In this document: positions 52,868-61,581 of the stretch, in pieces
Numbering within the stretch: the stretch's first letter is position 1
Layout of the letters: the number at the start of each line of letters is the position of its first letter
Assembly (NCBI RefSeq): GCF_029952525.1
Contig: NZ_JASAOF010000001.1
Location: 620,001-684,000, forward strand
Direction of reading: 5' to 3'
Source: Saccharopolyspora ipomoeae
GTDB lineage: Bacteria > Actinomycetota > Actinomycetes > Mycobacteriales > Pseudonocardiaceae
Length of the DNA stretch: 64,000 nucleotides
Made by a program: the position numbers and the translations under genes
Notes under the pieces: generated by a model
Seen by the model: the letters and a program-made list of their open reading frames with translations, nothing else
Told to the model about the DNA's origin: nothing
Database searches by the model: none

Positions 52868-53356
52868 ATGGCTGAGCCGCTGATCCGGGAGCTCCGGGAC
52901 GACGACTGGGACGCGGTGCGCCGCATCTACGCCGAGGGCATCGCGACGGGAAACGCGACCTTCGAGACCGAGGTCCCCGGCCGGGACGTCCTCGACGCCA
53001 AGTGGCTGGCCGGGCACCGATGGGTCGCCGAACTCGACGGGCGGGTCGCGGGGTGGGGTGCGGCCGCGGCGGTGTCGGCGCGCGAGTGCTACGCCGGGGT
53101 CGCCGAGACCTCGCTCTACATCGGAGCGGACTTCCGCGGCCGGGGAGTGGGAAAGTCGTTGCTGCGCAAGCAGATCGGTGCAGCCGACGAGGGAGGGCTG
53201 TGGACGTTGCAGACCTCGATCTTCCCGGAGAACGAGGTCAGCATCGCGTTGCACCGCGCAGCCGGGTTCCGGGAGGTCGGAACCCGGGAACGCATCGCTC
53301 GGCATCACGGGGTGTGGCGCGACACCGTCCTGCTGGAGCGTCGCCGCGCCGACTGA
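52868..53356 (+). CDS. GNAT acetyltransferase, phosphinothricin acetyltransferase-like
   Basis: A 162-residue GNAT protein with acetyl-CoA motif FRGRGVGKSLLRKQ. Bar/Pat-like features are the IYAEGIATGNATFETEVP start and the WRDTVLLERR end. Likely substrates are small amines such as phosphinothricin or methionine derivatives. It starts 38 bases after the Rph-like gene, so the two may be co-transcribed as a resistance pair. Confidence 0.9.
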   Translation: MAEPLIRELRDDDWDAVRRIYAEGIATGNATFETEVPGRDVLDAKWLAGHRWVAELDGRVAGWGAAAAVSARECYAGVAETSLYIGADFRGRGVGKSLLRKQIGAADEGGLWTLQTSIFPENEVSIALHRAAGFREVGTRERIARHHGVWRDTVLLERRRAD

Positions 53357-53698
53357 TCAGGCCGCGCCTTCGGCCTCCAGCGGGAGCGTCGCCTCGCGCG
53401 GTGCGAGCTGGACGTAGACGGTGCCGCCTTCGACGAGCACCTGGTGGGTGCGCAGCGCCCGCTTGGCCGGCGGGCACGTCGGCTTGCCGTCGCGCAGGTC
53501 GAAGAACGCCGCGTGCAGCGGACATTCGACGAAGCATCCTTCGAGGAACCCGGCTGACAGGGACGCGTCCTGGTGGGTGCAGGTGTCGTCGACCGCGTAG
53601 AACACGCCGTCGGCGTTGAACACGGCGATCGGGACGTCGGCGACGAACCGGGTCGACTCGCCCGGAGCGAGCTCGTCGGCGCGGCATACAGCGAACAT
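53357..53698 (-). CDS. Rieske-type [2Fe-2S] ferredoxin
   Basis: A 113-residue protein with both cluster motifs, CTHQ and CPLHAAFF, and a normal Rieske-ferredoxin fold length. It resembles the ferredoxin subunits of aromatic-ring dioxygenases. ATG 53698 has GGAGGT upstream. It is divergent from a Rieske oxygenase alpha-subunit gene and could be its electron donor. No reductase gene is nearby. Confidence 0.92.
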   Translation of the reverse strand: MFAVCRADELAPGESTRFVADVPIAVFNADGVFYAVDDTCTHQDASLSAGFLEGCFVECPLHAAFFDLRDGKPTCPPAKRALRTHQVLVEGGTVYVQLAPREATLPLEAEGAA

Positions 53699-53988
53699 CG
53701 AACCTCCTGTGTTGCGCATTAAAGAACTCAAAACGCTATGCGCAACAGAGTGCGGCCCATCGGAGAGGTGCGTCAAGACGTCGAAGGCGTCGATCTCCGC
53801 GTGGATTTCCCCGTTAACCAACGACATCGGCCGTTTACCCGAATCCCCGCCGACTACCTGGCGGTAACCCGCTCGGACGTCTTGACAGCACCGGACCCCC
53901 GATCGCATCGTGTTGTCGATCGAGCAACGAGGTGCTCATCGCGCAACAACTGAAGACCCCTGCGGACCGAGCCGAAAGGCGCCCCGAG
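53699..53988. promoter_or_regulatory. Divergent promoter region of the Rieske genes
   Basis: It contains TGTTGCGCAT (53710-53719) and its exact complement ATGCGCAACA (53738-53747) spaced by 18 bases. A related GCGCAACAA lies near 53942. These look like regulator sites shared by both genes. Confidence 0.55.
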
Positions 53989-55110
53989 ATGACCGCTACG
54001 GAGTTGCCGCAGAGCCTGCTGGCCACTCTTCCCGGCCACCACTACACCGACCCGACGATCTTCGCCCTGGAGCAGGCGCGGATCTTCGAGACCGGCTGGT
54101 TCTGCGCGGTGCGCAGCGCCGACCTGGACAAGCCCGGTGCGTTCCAGACCGTGCAGGTCGGGCGCGAGAGCGTGCTCGTCGCGCGCGACCGCAAGGGCAA
54201 CCTGAACGCGTTCCTCAACGTGTGCCGGCACCGGGGCGCCCGGCTGTGCACCCAGGAGACCGGGCAGGTCCAGCGCTCGCTGCAGTGCCCGTACCACGCC
54301 TGGACCTACGGGCTCGACGGCAAGCTGATCGCCGCGCCGAACCTCGGCGCGATGGAGGACGTCGACCGCGGGGAGTACGGGCTCAACACGGTTCACCTGC
54401 GGGAATGGCTCGGCTACGCGTGGGTGTGCCTGGCCGACGAGCCGCCCTCGTTCGACGACACCGTGATCGCCGACGTCGCCGGGCGGCTCGGTGACGCCGG
54501 GGAGATCGACGCCTACGACATCGCAGCGCTGGAGCTCGGCGAGCGGATTCGCTACGACGTCAAGGCGAACTGGAAGCAGATCATCGAGAACTTCATGGAG
54601 TGCTACCACTGCGCGACGATCCACCCCGAGCTCACCGAGGTGCTGCCGGAGTTCGCCGACGGGTTCGCCGCGCAGTACTACGTCGGGCACGGAGCCGAAT
54701 TCGGTGACGAGGTATCCGGTTTCACCGTCGACGGCGGCGACGGCGTGCAGCCGCTGCCGGGCGTGGGCGAGCACCAGAACCGCCGGTACTACGCGATCAC
54801 CGTGCGCCCGCAGGTGTTCATCAACCTGGTGCCCGACCACGTGATCATCCACCGGATGTTCCCGCTGACCGCCGAGCGCACCCTGGTGGACTGCGACTGG
54901 TTGTACCTGCCGGAGGTCGTCGCCTCGGGCCAGGACCTGTCCCGCTCGGTGGAGCTGTTCCACCGCGTCAACCAGCAGGACTTCGACGCCTGCGAGCGCT
55001 GCCAGCTCGCGATGGACTCGCGCTCCTACGCCTCCGGCGGCGTGCTCGTCCCCAGCGAGCACCACATCGCCGAGTTCCACGACTGGGTCCGCAGCCGGAT
55101 CACGGACTGA
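53989..55110 (+). CDS. Rieske non-heme iron oxygenase alpha subunit, quaternary-amine demethylase-like
   Basis: A 373-residue oxygenase. The Rieske centre is CRHRG...CPYHAW. The mononuclear-iron region is ENFMECYHCATIHPEL, with the two His and bridging acidic residue. The CYHCxxxHP form is typical of glycine-betaine (GbcA) and stachydrine demethylases rather than classic aromatic dioxygenases. ATG 53989 has AAAGG upstream. GTG 53932 would add an unconserved 19-residue leader. Electron supply from the divergent ferredoxin is possible, although GbcA uses a flavin/ferredoxin reductase not seen here. Confidence 0.88.
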   Translation: MTATELPQSLLATLPGHHYTDPTIFALEQARIFETGWFCAVRSADLDKPGAFQTVQVGRESVLVARDRKGNLNAFLNVCRHRGARLCTQETGQVQRSLQCPYHAWTYGLDGKLIAAPNLGAMEDVDRGEYGLNTVHLREWLGYAWVCLADEPPSFDDTVIADVAGRLGDAGEIDAYDIAALELGERIRYDVKANWKQIIENFMECYHCATIHPELTEVLPEFADGFAAQYYVGHGAEFGDEVSGFTVDGGDGVQPLPGVGEHQNRRYYAITVRPQVFINLVPDHVIIHRMFPLTAERTLVDCDWLYLPEVVASGQDLSRSVELFHRVNQQDFDACERCQLAMDSRSYASGGVLVPSEHHIAEFHDWVRSRITD

Positions 55111-55117
55111 AAACCCG

Positions 55118-55146
55118 CCGCCGGGCCCCGCTTCGGGGCTCGGCGG
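55118..55146. terminator. Terminator between the oxygenase and DUF3040 genes
   Basis: Hairpin CCGCCGGGCCCCG / CGGGGCTCGGCGG with 12 of 13 pairs and loop CTT, placed between two converging stop codons. It could serve both strands. Confidence 0.8.
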
Positions 55147-55147
55147 A

Positions 55148-55417
55148 TCAGGGACGGGTGTCCAGGAGCAGGTAGCGGACGGCGATGCCCCCGACTCCGA
55201 GCGCGATGCCGATGAAGATCACGACCGGGCTGATCGCGAGCAGGCCCAGCAGGAACACCAGGACGCCGACCGCGGACACCGACATCGCGACGCGGCGACG
55301 GTTGCGCGTGGCCGGATCGGGTGGCGGCTTCTTGACGGCCTCGGCGAAGCGCGGGTCGTTCTCCTCGAACCACCGCTCGATCTCGCGAAGCCTCCTGCGC
55401 TCACTGCGACTCAGCAT
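55148..55417 (-). CDS. DUF3040 membrane protein
   Basis: An 89-residue protein typical of actinobacterial DUF3040: start MLSRSERRRLREIERWFEEN, a cytosolic DPRFAEA segment, then two membrane spans. ATG 55417 is preferred over GTG 55420 because GGAGG is then five bases upstream. Function unknown. Confidence 0.9.
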   Translation of the reverse strand: MLSRSERRRLREIERWFEENDPRFAEAVKKPPPDPATRNRRRVAMSVSAVGVLVFLLGLLAISPVVIFIGIALGVGGIAVRYLLLDTRP

Positions 55418-55564
55418 CACGACCTCCCGGCGCGCTCGCCGCGGAGGAGCCCTCCGCGAAGGAACGTCACGCCGACCAGACTTCCCGGCACGCCATCGTC
55501 ACCGCCGAGGTGCGACACCTCTCAACATAAACCCGGCGCACAGCCGTGGGAAGGGTCCGAAGGG

Positions 55565-55643
55565 CCTCGACCGGTCTAGCACTGCGTATCGTGGACACAC
55601 CCGGGAGCAGGGAAAACGCTCCCGCGGACTAGATCGGTCGAGG
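55565..55643. promoter_or_regulatory. Long-range inverted repeat reaching the MerR ribosome-binding site
   Basis: CCTCGACCGGTCTAG (55565-55579) and CTAGATCGGTCGAGG (55629-55643) pair at 14 of 15 positions. They enclose a smaller GGGAGC / GCTCCC hairpin. The right arm ends in GAGG next to the AGGAG that serves the MerR start at 55656. It may be an operator pair or an RNA structure masking the ribosome-binding site. Confidence 0.55.
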
Positions 55644-55655
55644 AGTGGTTCGGGC

Positions 55656-56036
55656 GTGGGTGAGCGGATGCAGATCGGCGAGGTCGCCGAGCGCACGGGG
55701 CTGTCGCTGCGCACGATCCGCTACTACGAGGAGGTCGGGCTGGTGGTGCCCAGCGCACGCAGCCAGGGCGGCTTCCGCCTCTACACCGACCCGGACGTCG
55801 ACCGGCTGGAACTGATCAAGGGCATGAAGCCGCTGGGCTTCCAGCTCGACGAGATGCGCGATCTGCTGGCGATTCTCGACCCGACCCCCGACGCCCCGGA
55901 GATCGAGGAGCCGCAGCGGCGGCTCAGCGACTTCAGCGCGCAGGCCGAGCAGTCCTGCCGGAAGCTGCGCACGCGACTCGCGCTCGCCGAGCGCTTCGCC
56001 GCGATGCTGCGCGACCGCCTCGACGCCCCGGAGTGA
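55656..56036 (+). CDS. MerR-family transcriptional regulator
   Basis: A 126-residue protein with the MerR HTH at its start (MQIGEVAERTGLSLRTIRYY), the RLYTDPDVDRLELIKGMKPL wing and a dimerisation coiled coil. No Cys-rich metal-binding loop is present, so it is not a typical metal sensor. It is followed by a short tandem repeat and then the SulP transporter gene. Confidence 0.92.
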   Translation: MGERMQIGEVAERTGLSLRTIRYYEEVGLVVPSARSQGGFRLYTDPDVDRLELIKGMKPLGFQLDEMRDLLAILDPTPDAPEIEEPQRRLSDFSAQAEQSCRKLRTRLALAERFAAMLRDRLDAPE

Positions 56037-56107
56037 TCCCGGCCTCATCAAATCGACTCGGCTGGGTCACCGGCCCATCCCTCCTCTAACGTAACGGAAG
56101 GGTTGAA

Positions 56108-56203
56108 CGGATTACCGCCGTATTCGGGTCCCGGATTACGGCAGTATTCGGATGCCGGACTACCGCCGTATTCGGGTGCCGGACTACGGGAGTAATCCGT
56201 CCC
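56108..56203. repeat. 24-bp imperfect tandem repeat, four units
   Basis: Units at 56108, 56132, 56156 and 56180 follow the pattern CGGAYTACSGCMGTATTCGG plus four bases. The fourth diverges in its second half and ends AGTAATCCG. That ending is the complement of the CGGATTAC that opens unit 1, so the array is bounded by an inverted repeat. It lies between the MerR and SulP genes. Confidence 0.9.
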
Positions 56204-56264
56204 CTCCCGGGCAGCGTCGCCCCTCCCCCGCACTTCACCTCGCCGCCGCGTGCGGCGCCCGAGC

Positions 56265-57758
56265 ATGTCTGGTTGTCGCGTGCCCCAGCTGTCCCTGAAC
56301 CGTCCTGCCTGGCTGTCGCCGTCGGTGGCCCGCACCGAAGTGCTCGGCGGCCTGGTCGTCGCGCTGGCGCTGATCCCGGAGGCGATCTCGTTCTCGATCA
56401 TCGCCGGTGTCGATCCGAGCGTGGGGCTGTTCGCCTCGTTCACGATGGCTGTGGTCATCTCGGTCGTCGGCGGCAGGCCCGCGATGATCTCGGCCGCCAC
56501 CGGTGCGATCGCGCTGGTCGTGGCGCCGCTGGCGCGCGAGCACGGGATGGGCGTCCTGGTCGCCACGGTCATCCTGGGCGGCCTGTTCCAGGTCGCGCTG
56601 GGGGCGCTGGGCGTGGCGAAGCTGATGCGGTTCGTGCCGCGCAGCGTCATGGTCGGGTTCGTCAACTCGCTGGCGATCATGATCTTCATGGCGCAGGTGC
56701 CCGAGCTCATCGGCGTGCCGTGGGCGGTCTACCCGCTGTTCGCGGCGGGCCTGGTGATCATGGTGCTGTTCCCGAAGCTGACCAGGGTGATCCCGGCGCC
56801 GCTGGTGTCGATCGTGGCGCTGACCGCGGTGACCATCGCCGCCGGCATCGCCGTGCCGACCGTCGGCGACAAGGGCGCCCTCCCGTCGTCGCTGCCGGTG
56901 CCGGGCATCCCGGCCGTGCCGCTCACGCTGGGCACGCTGCAGCTCATCGCCCCCTACGCGCTGGCGTTCGCGCTGGTCGGGCTGATGGAGTCGCTGATGA
57001 CGGCGAAGCTCGTCGACGACATCACCGACACGCGGTCGAACAAGACCCGCGAGTCCATCGGGCAGGGCATCGCCAACATCGTCACCGGCTTCTTCGGCGG
57101 CATGGGCGGCTGCGCGATGATCGGCCAGACCATGATCAACGTCAAGACCGCGGGCTCGCGCACCCGGCTGTCGACGTTCCTGGCCGGCGCCTTCCTGATG
57201 GTGCTGTGCATCGTCTTCGGACCGCTGGTCTCGCAGATGCCGATGGCCGCGCTGGTCGCGGTGATGGTGCTGGTCTCGGTCGGCACCTTCGACTGGCACA
57301 GCATCGCGCCCCAGACGCTCAAGCGGATGCCCGCGGGCGAGATCGTCGTGATGGTGGTGACGGTGGCCGTCGTGGTCGCCACCGACAACCTCGCGATCGG
57401 CGTCGTCGTCGGCACGATCACGGCGATGGTCATCTTCGCGCGCCGCGTCGCCCACCTCGTCGAGGTCACCTCGGTGACCGACCCCGACGGCGGGCAGGTC
57501 GTCTACCACGTCACCGGTGAGCTGTTCTTCGCCTCCAGCAACGAACTCGTGCACCACTTCGACTACGCGGGCGACCCCGACGACGTGGTCGTCGACCTCA
57601 CCGACGCCCACATCTGGGACGCCTCCACCGTCGCCGCGCTCGACGCCATCACGACCAAGTACGAGGCGCGCGGCAAGCGAGTCGACATCGTCGGGCTCAA
57701 CGAGCGCAGCGCAGCCATGCACGGGCGGCTCAGCGGCGAGCTGTCCGGGAGCCACTGA
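56265..57758 (+). CDS. SulP-family anion transporter with STAS domain
   Basis: A 497-residue transporter with about 10-14 hydrophobic segments and the family start (TEVLGGLVVALALIPEAISF). A C-terminal STAS domain follows (VVVDLTDAHIWDASTVAALD). SulP proteins carry sulfate, bicarbonate or other anions; the substrate cannot be read here. Start uncertain: ATG 56265 is taken, with GTG 56250 and GTG 56280 as alternatives. Confidence 0.92.
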   Translation: MSGCRVPQLSLNRPAWLSPSVARTEVLGGLVVALALIPEAISFSIIAGVDPSVGLFASFTMAVVISVVGGRPAMISAATGAIALVVAPLAREHGMGVLVATVILGGLFQVALGALGVAKLMRFVPRSVMVGFVNSLAIMIFMAQVPELIGVPWAVYPLFAAGLVIMVLFPKLTRVIPAPLVSIVALTAVTIAAGIAVPTVGDKGALPSSLPVPGIPAVPLTLGTLQLIAPYALAFALVGLMESLMTAKLVDDITDTRSNKTRESIGQGIANIVTGFFGGMGGCAMIGQTMINVKTAGSRTRLSTFLAGAFLMVLCIVFGPLVSQMPMAALVAVMVLVSVGTFDWHSIAPQTLKRMPAGEIVVMVVTVAVVVATDNLAIGVVVGTITAMVIFARRVAHLVEVTSVTDPDGGQVVYHVTGELFFASSNELVHHFDYAGDPDDVVVDLTDAHIWDASTVAALDAITTKYEARGKRVDIVGLNERSAAMHGRLSGELSGSH

Positions 57759-57818
57759 CCGGAGCCTCCGGCGGGCAGGCCCACCCGCGCATCGACAGCA
57801 TGATCACGATGCGCGATC

Positions 57819-58652
57819 ATGGCCCGCATGCACGACGAGCGTTCTGCGCCGCACATCGACACCGACTCGCCCAGCGTGGCCCGGGGTTACGACCACTGGC
57901 TGGGCGGCAAGGACAACTTCGAGGTCGACAGGACGATCCTCAAGGCCGTCGAGGAGGTCGTGCCCGAGGCCCGGCCGCTCGCGCAGGAGAACCGGTACTG
58001 GCTGATCCGCGCCGTGCGGTTCCTGAGCTCGTCGCTGCACGCGGGCATCGACCAGTTCCTGGACCTGGGATGCGGGTTGCCGACGATGCAGAACGTGCAC
58101 CAGGTCGCGCAGGCCAACAACCCGGACGCGGTCGTGGTCTACGTCGACAACGACCCGACGGTGGCGGCCTACGGGCGGGCGATGCTGGCGGAGAACGACC
58201 GCACGCACTTCTCCATCAACGACCTGCGCGATCCCGAGGGCATCCTCAGCGATCCGGTGATCACCCGGAACCTGGACTTCGAGCGCCCGATCGCGCTGAT
58301 CCACTCGGGCACCATGCACCACGTCTCCGACGAGCACCGGCCGCGCGAGGTCATGCAGCGCTACGTCCGGGCGCTGGCGCCGGGCTCCTACGTGGCGATG
58401 TCGCACTTCAGCTGGCCGCCGGAGTCGGAGCGCTACCGCGAGATGGCCAGCACCATCGAGGGTCTGCTGCACGAGATGGTCGCGTCGTGCTGGTGGCGCA
58501 GCAACGAGGAGGCGCTGTCGTTCCTCGACGGCCTGGAACTCCTCGAACCCGGCTTCGTCCGCACGGTCGACTGGTGGCCGGAAGGCCCCGCCCTGACGCC
58601 GAAGTCGGAGATCACCAACCTCATCTACGCCGCCCTCGCCCGAAAGCCCTGA
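57819..58652 (+). CDS. SAM-dependent methyltransferase, Methyltransf_19 family
   Basis: A 277-residue protein with the actinobacterial Methyltransf_19 (DUF574) start, SPSVARGYDHWLGGKDNFEV. It has SAM motif FLDLGCGLPT and acidic motif VVYVDNDPTV. A conserved C-terminal VDWWPEGP segment is also present. Many actinobacteria have dozens of paralogs; substrates are unknown. The start could be ATG 57819 or ATG 57828. Confidence 0.92.
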   Translation: MARMHDERSAPHIDTDSPSVARGYDHWLGGKDNFEVDRTILKAVEEVVPEARPLAQENRYWLIRAVRFLSSSLHAGIDQFLDLGCGLPTMQNVHQVAQANNPDAVVVYVDNDPTVAAYGRAMLAENDRTHFSINDLRDPEGILSDPVITRNLDFERPIALIHSGTMHHVSDEHRPREVMQRYVRALAPGSYVAMSHFSWPPESERYREMASTIEGLLHEMVASCWWRSNEEALSFLDGLELLEPGFVRTVDWWPEGPALTPKSEITNLIYAALARKP

Positions 58653-58696
58653 GCCCGGCGGTCCCTCGCTTCCCGGCGGTTCCGTCGCGGGAGCGG

Positions 58697-59734
58697 TCAG
58701 GGTTTGACGAGGACCTTGAGCGTCTTGCGGTCCGCCATCTCCTGGTAGCCGGTGGGGACGCCGTCGAGATCCGTCGTGGCGTCGAAGACCTTGCCCGGCT
58801 CGATGCTGCCGTCGAGGATCGGCGGCAGCAGCTCGTCGATGTAGGCGCGCACCGGCGCCGGTCCCCCGGCTAGCCGGACGTTCCGGCCGAACAGGCTGCC
58901 GAACCCGATCGGCGCCTCCTCGTACTGCGGCACGCCGACGCGGCTGATGATCCCGCCGGGACGCACCGCGCCCACCGCCTGCTGGTAGGCGGGCATGTTC
59001 CCGACCGCCTCCAGGACCACGTGCGAGCCGTGCCCGCCGGTGAGCTCGCGCACCCGTTCGACGCCCTCCTCACCGCGCTCGGCCACGACGTCGGTGGCGC
59101 CGAACTCGCGCCCCAGGTCGGTGCGCTCGGCGTGCCGTCCCATGAGCACGATCTGCTCGGCGCCGAGGCGCTTGGCCGACAGCACCGCCAGCAGACCCAC
59201 GGCCCCGTCGCCGATCACGGTCACCTTGCTGCCGCGACGGACTCCCCCGGTCGCGGCCGCGTGGTAGCCGGTGCCGAACACGTCCGAGAGCGTCAGCAGC
59301 GACGGCATCAGCACCGAGTCCGGTGCGACGGGCAGCTTGACCAGCGTGCCGTCGGCGTAGGGGACGCGGACCGCCTCGGACTGGCAGCCCTCGTGCGGCT
59401 CGGTGTCCCAGAAGGTGCTGTTCACGCACGAGGTCTGCAGGCCCTCGCGGCAGAACTCGCAGGTGCCGTCGGAGATCGCGAACGGGGCCACCACCAGGTC
59501 ACCCTTCTTCACCGTGGCGACCTCCGCGCCGGTCTCCTGGACGATGCCGATGGCCTCGTGCCCCATCCGCGCGGGCCCGTCGGAGGCCGGCATCGACCCG
59601 TAGGGCCACAGGTCGCTGCCGCAGATGCAGGCCGCGGTCACGGTGACCAGCGCGTCGGTGGGCTGCTCGATCTTGGAGTCCGGCACGTCCTCGACCCGGA
59701 CATCGCCGGCCTCGTACATCACTGTTGCGCGCAT
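58697..59734 (-). CDS. Zinc-dependent alcohol dehydrogenase (MDR family)
   Basis: A 345-residue MDR enzyme. Catalytic zinc ligands are in CICGSDLWPY and GHEAIG. A structural-zinc-like loop (GTCEFCREGLQTSC) has only three clear Cys. The NAD(P) fold carries GDGAVGLLAVLSAK. ATG 59734 has GGAGAA upstream, so the longer frame to 59794 is rejected. The gene is on the same strand as the M28 peptidase, separated by about 200 bases. Physiological alcohol unknown. Confidence 0.92.
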   Translation of the reverse strand: MRATVMYEAGDVRVEDVPDSKIEQPTDALVTVTAACICGSDLWPYGSMPASDGPARMGHEAIGIVQETGAEVATVKKGDLVVAPFAISDGTCEFCREGLQTSCVNSTFWDTEPHEGCQSEAVRVPYADGTLVKLPVAPDSVLMPSLLTLSDVFGTGYHAAATGGVRRGSKVTVIGDGAVGLLAVLSAKRLGAEQIVLMGRHAERTDLGREFGATDVVAERGEEGVERVRELTGGHGSHVVLEAVGNMPAYQQAVGAVRPGGIISRVGVPQYEEAPIGFGSLFGRNVRLAGGPAPVRAYIDELLPPILDGSIEPGKVFDATTDLDGVPTGYQEMADRKTLKVLVKP

Positions 59735-59873
59735 GAGTTCTTCTCCGGTTGCTCGACTGCTCCGGGCGGCCTGCGGCGCCGCACCTGGCATCACGCACCA
59801 GGGTGAGCGAGCGGCGAGCGCATCGCACGGCGATCAGGCCGCCCGCCGGAGCCGGTCGCTGTTCGGAGTCCAC

Positions 59874-59901
59874 GGAGCCGATCAGGTGGAGCCGATCAGG
59901 T
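59874..59901. repeat. Two tandem copies of a 14-bp repeat
   Basis: GGAGCCGATCAGGT occurs twice in a row in the gap between the M28 peptidase 3' end and the dehydrogenase start. It may be operator or slippage sequence. Confidence 0.8.
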
Positions 59902-59943
59902 TCTGTACCCGCACCGCCGCGCACAGCGATTCCTCAACAGGCC

Positions 59944-61377
59944 TCAGTCGCGCTGCGGGAGCGGGAAGGTGACCGGGCTGCGGTGGCCGTCGGCGTCGAT
60001 GGCCCGCACGCCGAAGAAGACGTTGTCCTTGGACAGGTCGATCACCGCCGCGGTGGTGTCGCCGACGTCGATGCGGTGCGTCCAGTCGGGGTCGGTGGTC
60101 TCGCGCCACACGACCTCGTAACCGGCGAGGTCGGGTTCCGGCCCGCGCTCCCACACCAGCTCGGTGTCGTTGGTGAGCTCGGCGGTGCGCACGACGACGC
60201 CCGTCGGCGCGCCGGGGCCCTGCGCGAGCGAGAAGAGCGCGGCGAGGTTGACCCGGGCGACGCGGGCGATGTAGCCGAAGTCGCAGAACTCCGGAAGGTC
60301 GCCGTAGCGCACACCGCCCTCGTCGCGGACGTCCTGGTGCTGGTGCCGGAAGTCCTCGTGCGGTTCGGTGAAACGCGCTGCCGGAAAGCCCTTCTCGAGG
60401 AACGGGATGTGGTCGCCGCCGCGCAGGAAGCGGTCTCGCCGGTAGATGACGCGCACGCTCATCCCGGTGGCGTCGTTGGCGGCGACGTCGGTGACGAAGC
60501 GGGCGAGCTGGCGCGACGGGGAGTCGTTCTCACCGCCCACCGAGCGCCGGATTTCGGCCTCGTCGGGGGTTTCCGAGGTGGGCACGCCCTCGGCGAACAG
60601 CCTGATGGTGCGCGGGTCGGCGGTGCCGTCGTCGGCGCGGCCGGCTCCGACGATGTCGTCGGTGAACATGGCGCGCACGTCCGCTCCCTCGGCGGCGAAG
60701 AGCTCGGCCATGTGGTTCGCGCCGTAGAGCCCCTGCTCCTCGGCGGCCACCGCCGCCAGGACCACGGTGGACTCCAGCGGGGTTTCCGCCAGCAGGCGGG
60801 CGAGTTCGAGCACCACGGCGACACCGGAGGCGTCGTCGTCGGCACCGGGCGCGTCGCTGGTGGCGTCCATGACGTCGGTGGCGCGCGAGTCGTAGTGACC
60901 GCTGACGACGTGCACGCGCTCGGGCGTCGCGGTGCCGCGGATGGTGGCGACGACGTTGGTGATGCGCGTGGTGACCGGGATGCGATCGGCCGGTTCCTGG
61001 TCGTAGGACTGGAGTTCCACGGTCATCCGCCCCTCCGAGCGGGCGGCGTGGCTCTGCATCTCGGCGAACAGCCAGTCGCGCGCGGCGCCGATGCCGCGCT
61101 GCGGGTCGTCCTGACTCGACAGGGTGTGCCTGGTCCCGAAGCTCACCAGCTTGCGCACCACGTCCTCGACGCGCCGCTCGTCGACCTGCGCGAGCAGCGC
61201 CCTCAGGTCCGCGCCGGGCTGCTGCGGCGGGATCGGCTCCCCGGGCGGGAGCGCACCCCCGGGAGAGGGCCGCAGATCAGCGGCCCCGGCGCTCCCGGCG
61301 AGCACGACGGCACCGGTGATCCCGGCGGAAGCGGACAGGAAGGCGCGACGGCTGCGACCAGCGGATGAGAGACCCAT
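59944..61377 (-). CDS. Tat-secreted M28 family aminopeptidase with Fn3-like C-terminus
   Basis: A 477-residue protein with a Tat signal (RSRRAFLSASAGITGAVVLA). Metal and catalytic residues are complete: SGHYDS, PGADDDASG, AAEEQGLYGA, and late FTEPHEDFRHQHQ. The final 90 residues (GVVVRTAELTNDTELVWERG) look like a fibronectin-III module. It should cleave extracellular peptides. ATG 61377 is taken so that the Tat motif lies near the start; GTG 61401 is the alternative. Confidence 0.92.
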   Translation of the reverse strand: MGLSSAGRSRRAFLSASAGITGAVVLAGSAGAADLRPSPGGALPPGEPIPPQQPGADLRALLAQVDERRVEDVVRKLVSFGTRHTLSSQDDPQRGIGAARDWLFAEMQSHAARSEGRMTVELQSYDQEPADRIPVTTRITNVVATIRGTATPERVHVVSGHYDSRATDVMDATSDAPGADDDASGVAVVLELARLLAETPLESTVVLAAVAAEEQGLYGANHMAELFAAEGADVRAMFTDDIVGAGRADDGTADPRTIRLFAEGVPTSETPDEAEIRRSVGGENDSPSRQLARFVTDVAANDATGMSVRVIYRRDRFLRGGDHIPFLEKGFPAARFTEPHEDFRHQHQDVRDEGGVRYGDLPEFCDFGYIARVARVNLAALFSLAQGPGAPTGVVVRTAELTNDTELVWERGPEPDLAGYEVVWRETTDPDWTHRIDVGDTTAAVIDLSKDNVFFGVRAIDADGHRSPVTFPLPQRD

Positions 61378-61491
61378 GCACAGATTTCTACGTCTCCGCA
61401 CACCGCCGAAGAATCGTCCGGACAGACCACCCGGTCACCCCGGAAGAACCATCACGGAACAACCCACCCGCTCCCGACCAACCCCTCCCCA

Positions 61492-61560
61492 CGTCGAAAA
61501 CCGCGGTTCTCGCGTGTCGAAAACCGCGCGAAAACCGCGGTATTCGACACGCGGAGCACC
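61492..61560. repeat. Hairpin repeat with CGCGTGTCGA arms
   Basis: CGCGTGTCGAAAACCGCG and a downstream segment complementary to it at 17 of 18 positions enclose a seven-base loop. A further GTCGAAAACCGCGGTTCTCG precedes it. The motif GTCGAAAACC...GGTTCTCG also occurs at 43733-43780. It sits in the gap between the M28 peptidase start and the converging TetR gene end. Confidence 0.7.
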
Positions 61561-61581
61561 GAGGACCACCCGGTCGGGGGT

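Noticed and set aside
56108..56203. CRISPR array
   Set aside because: Units are contiguous 24-mers with no spacers, only four units, and no cas genes nearby.
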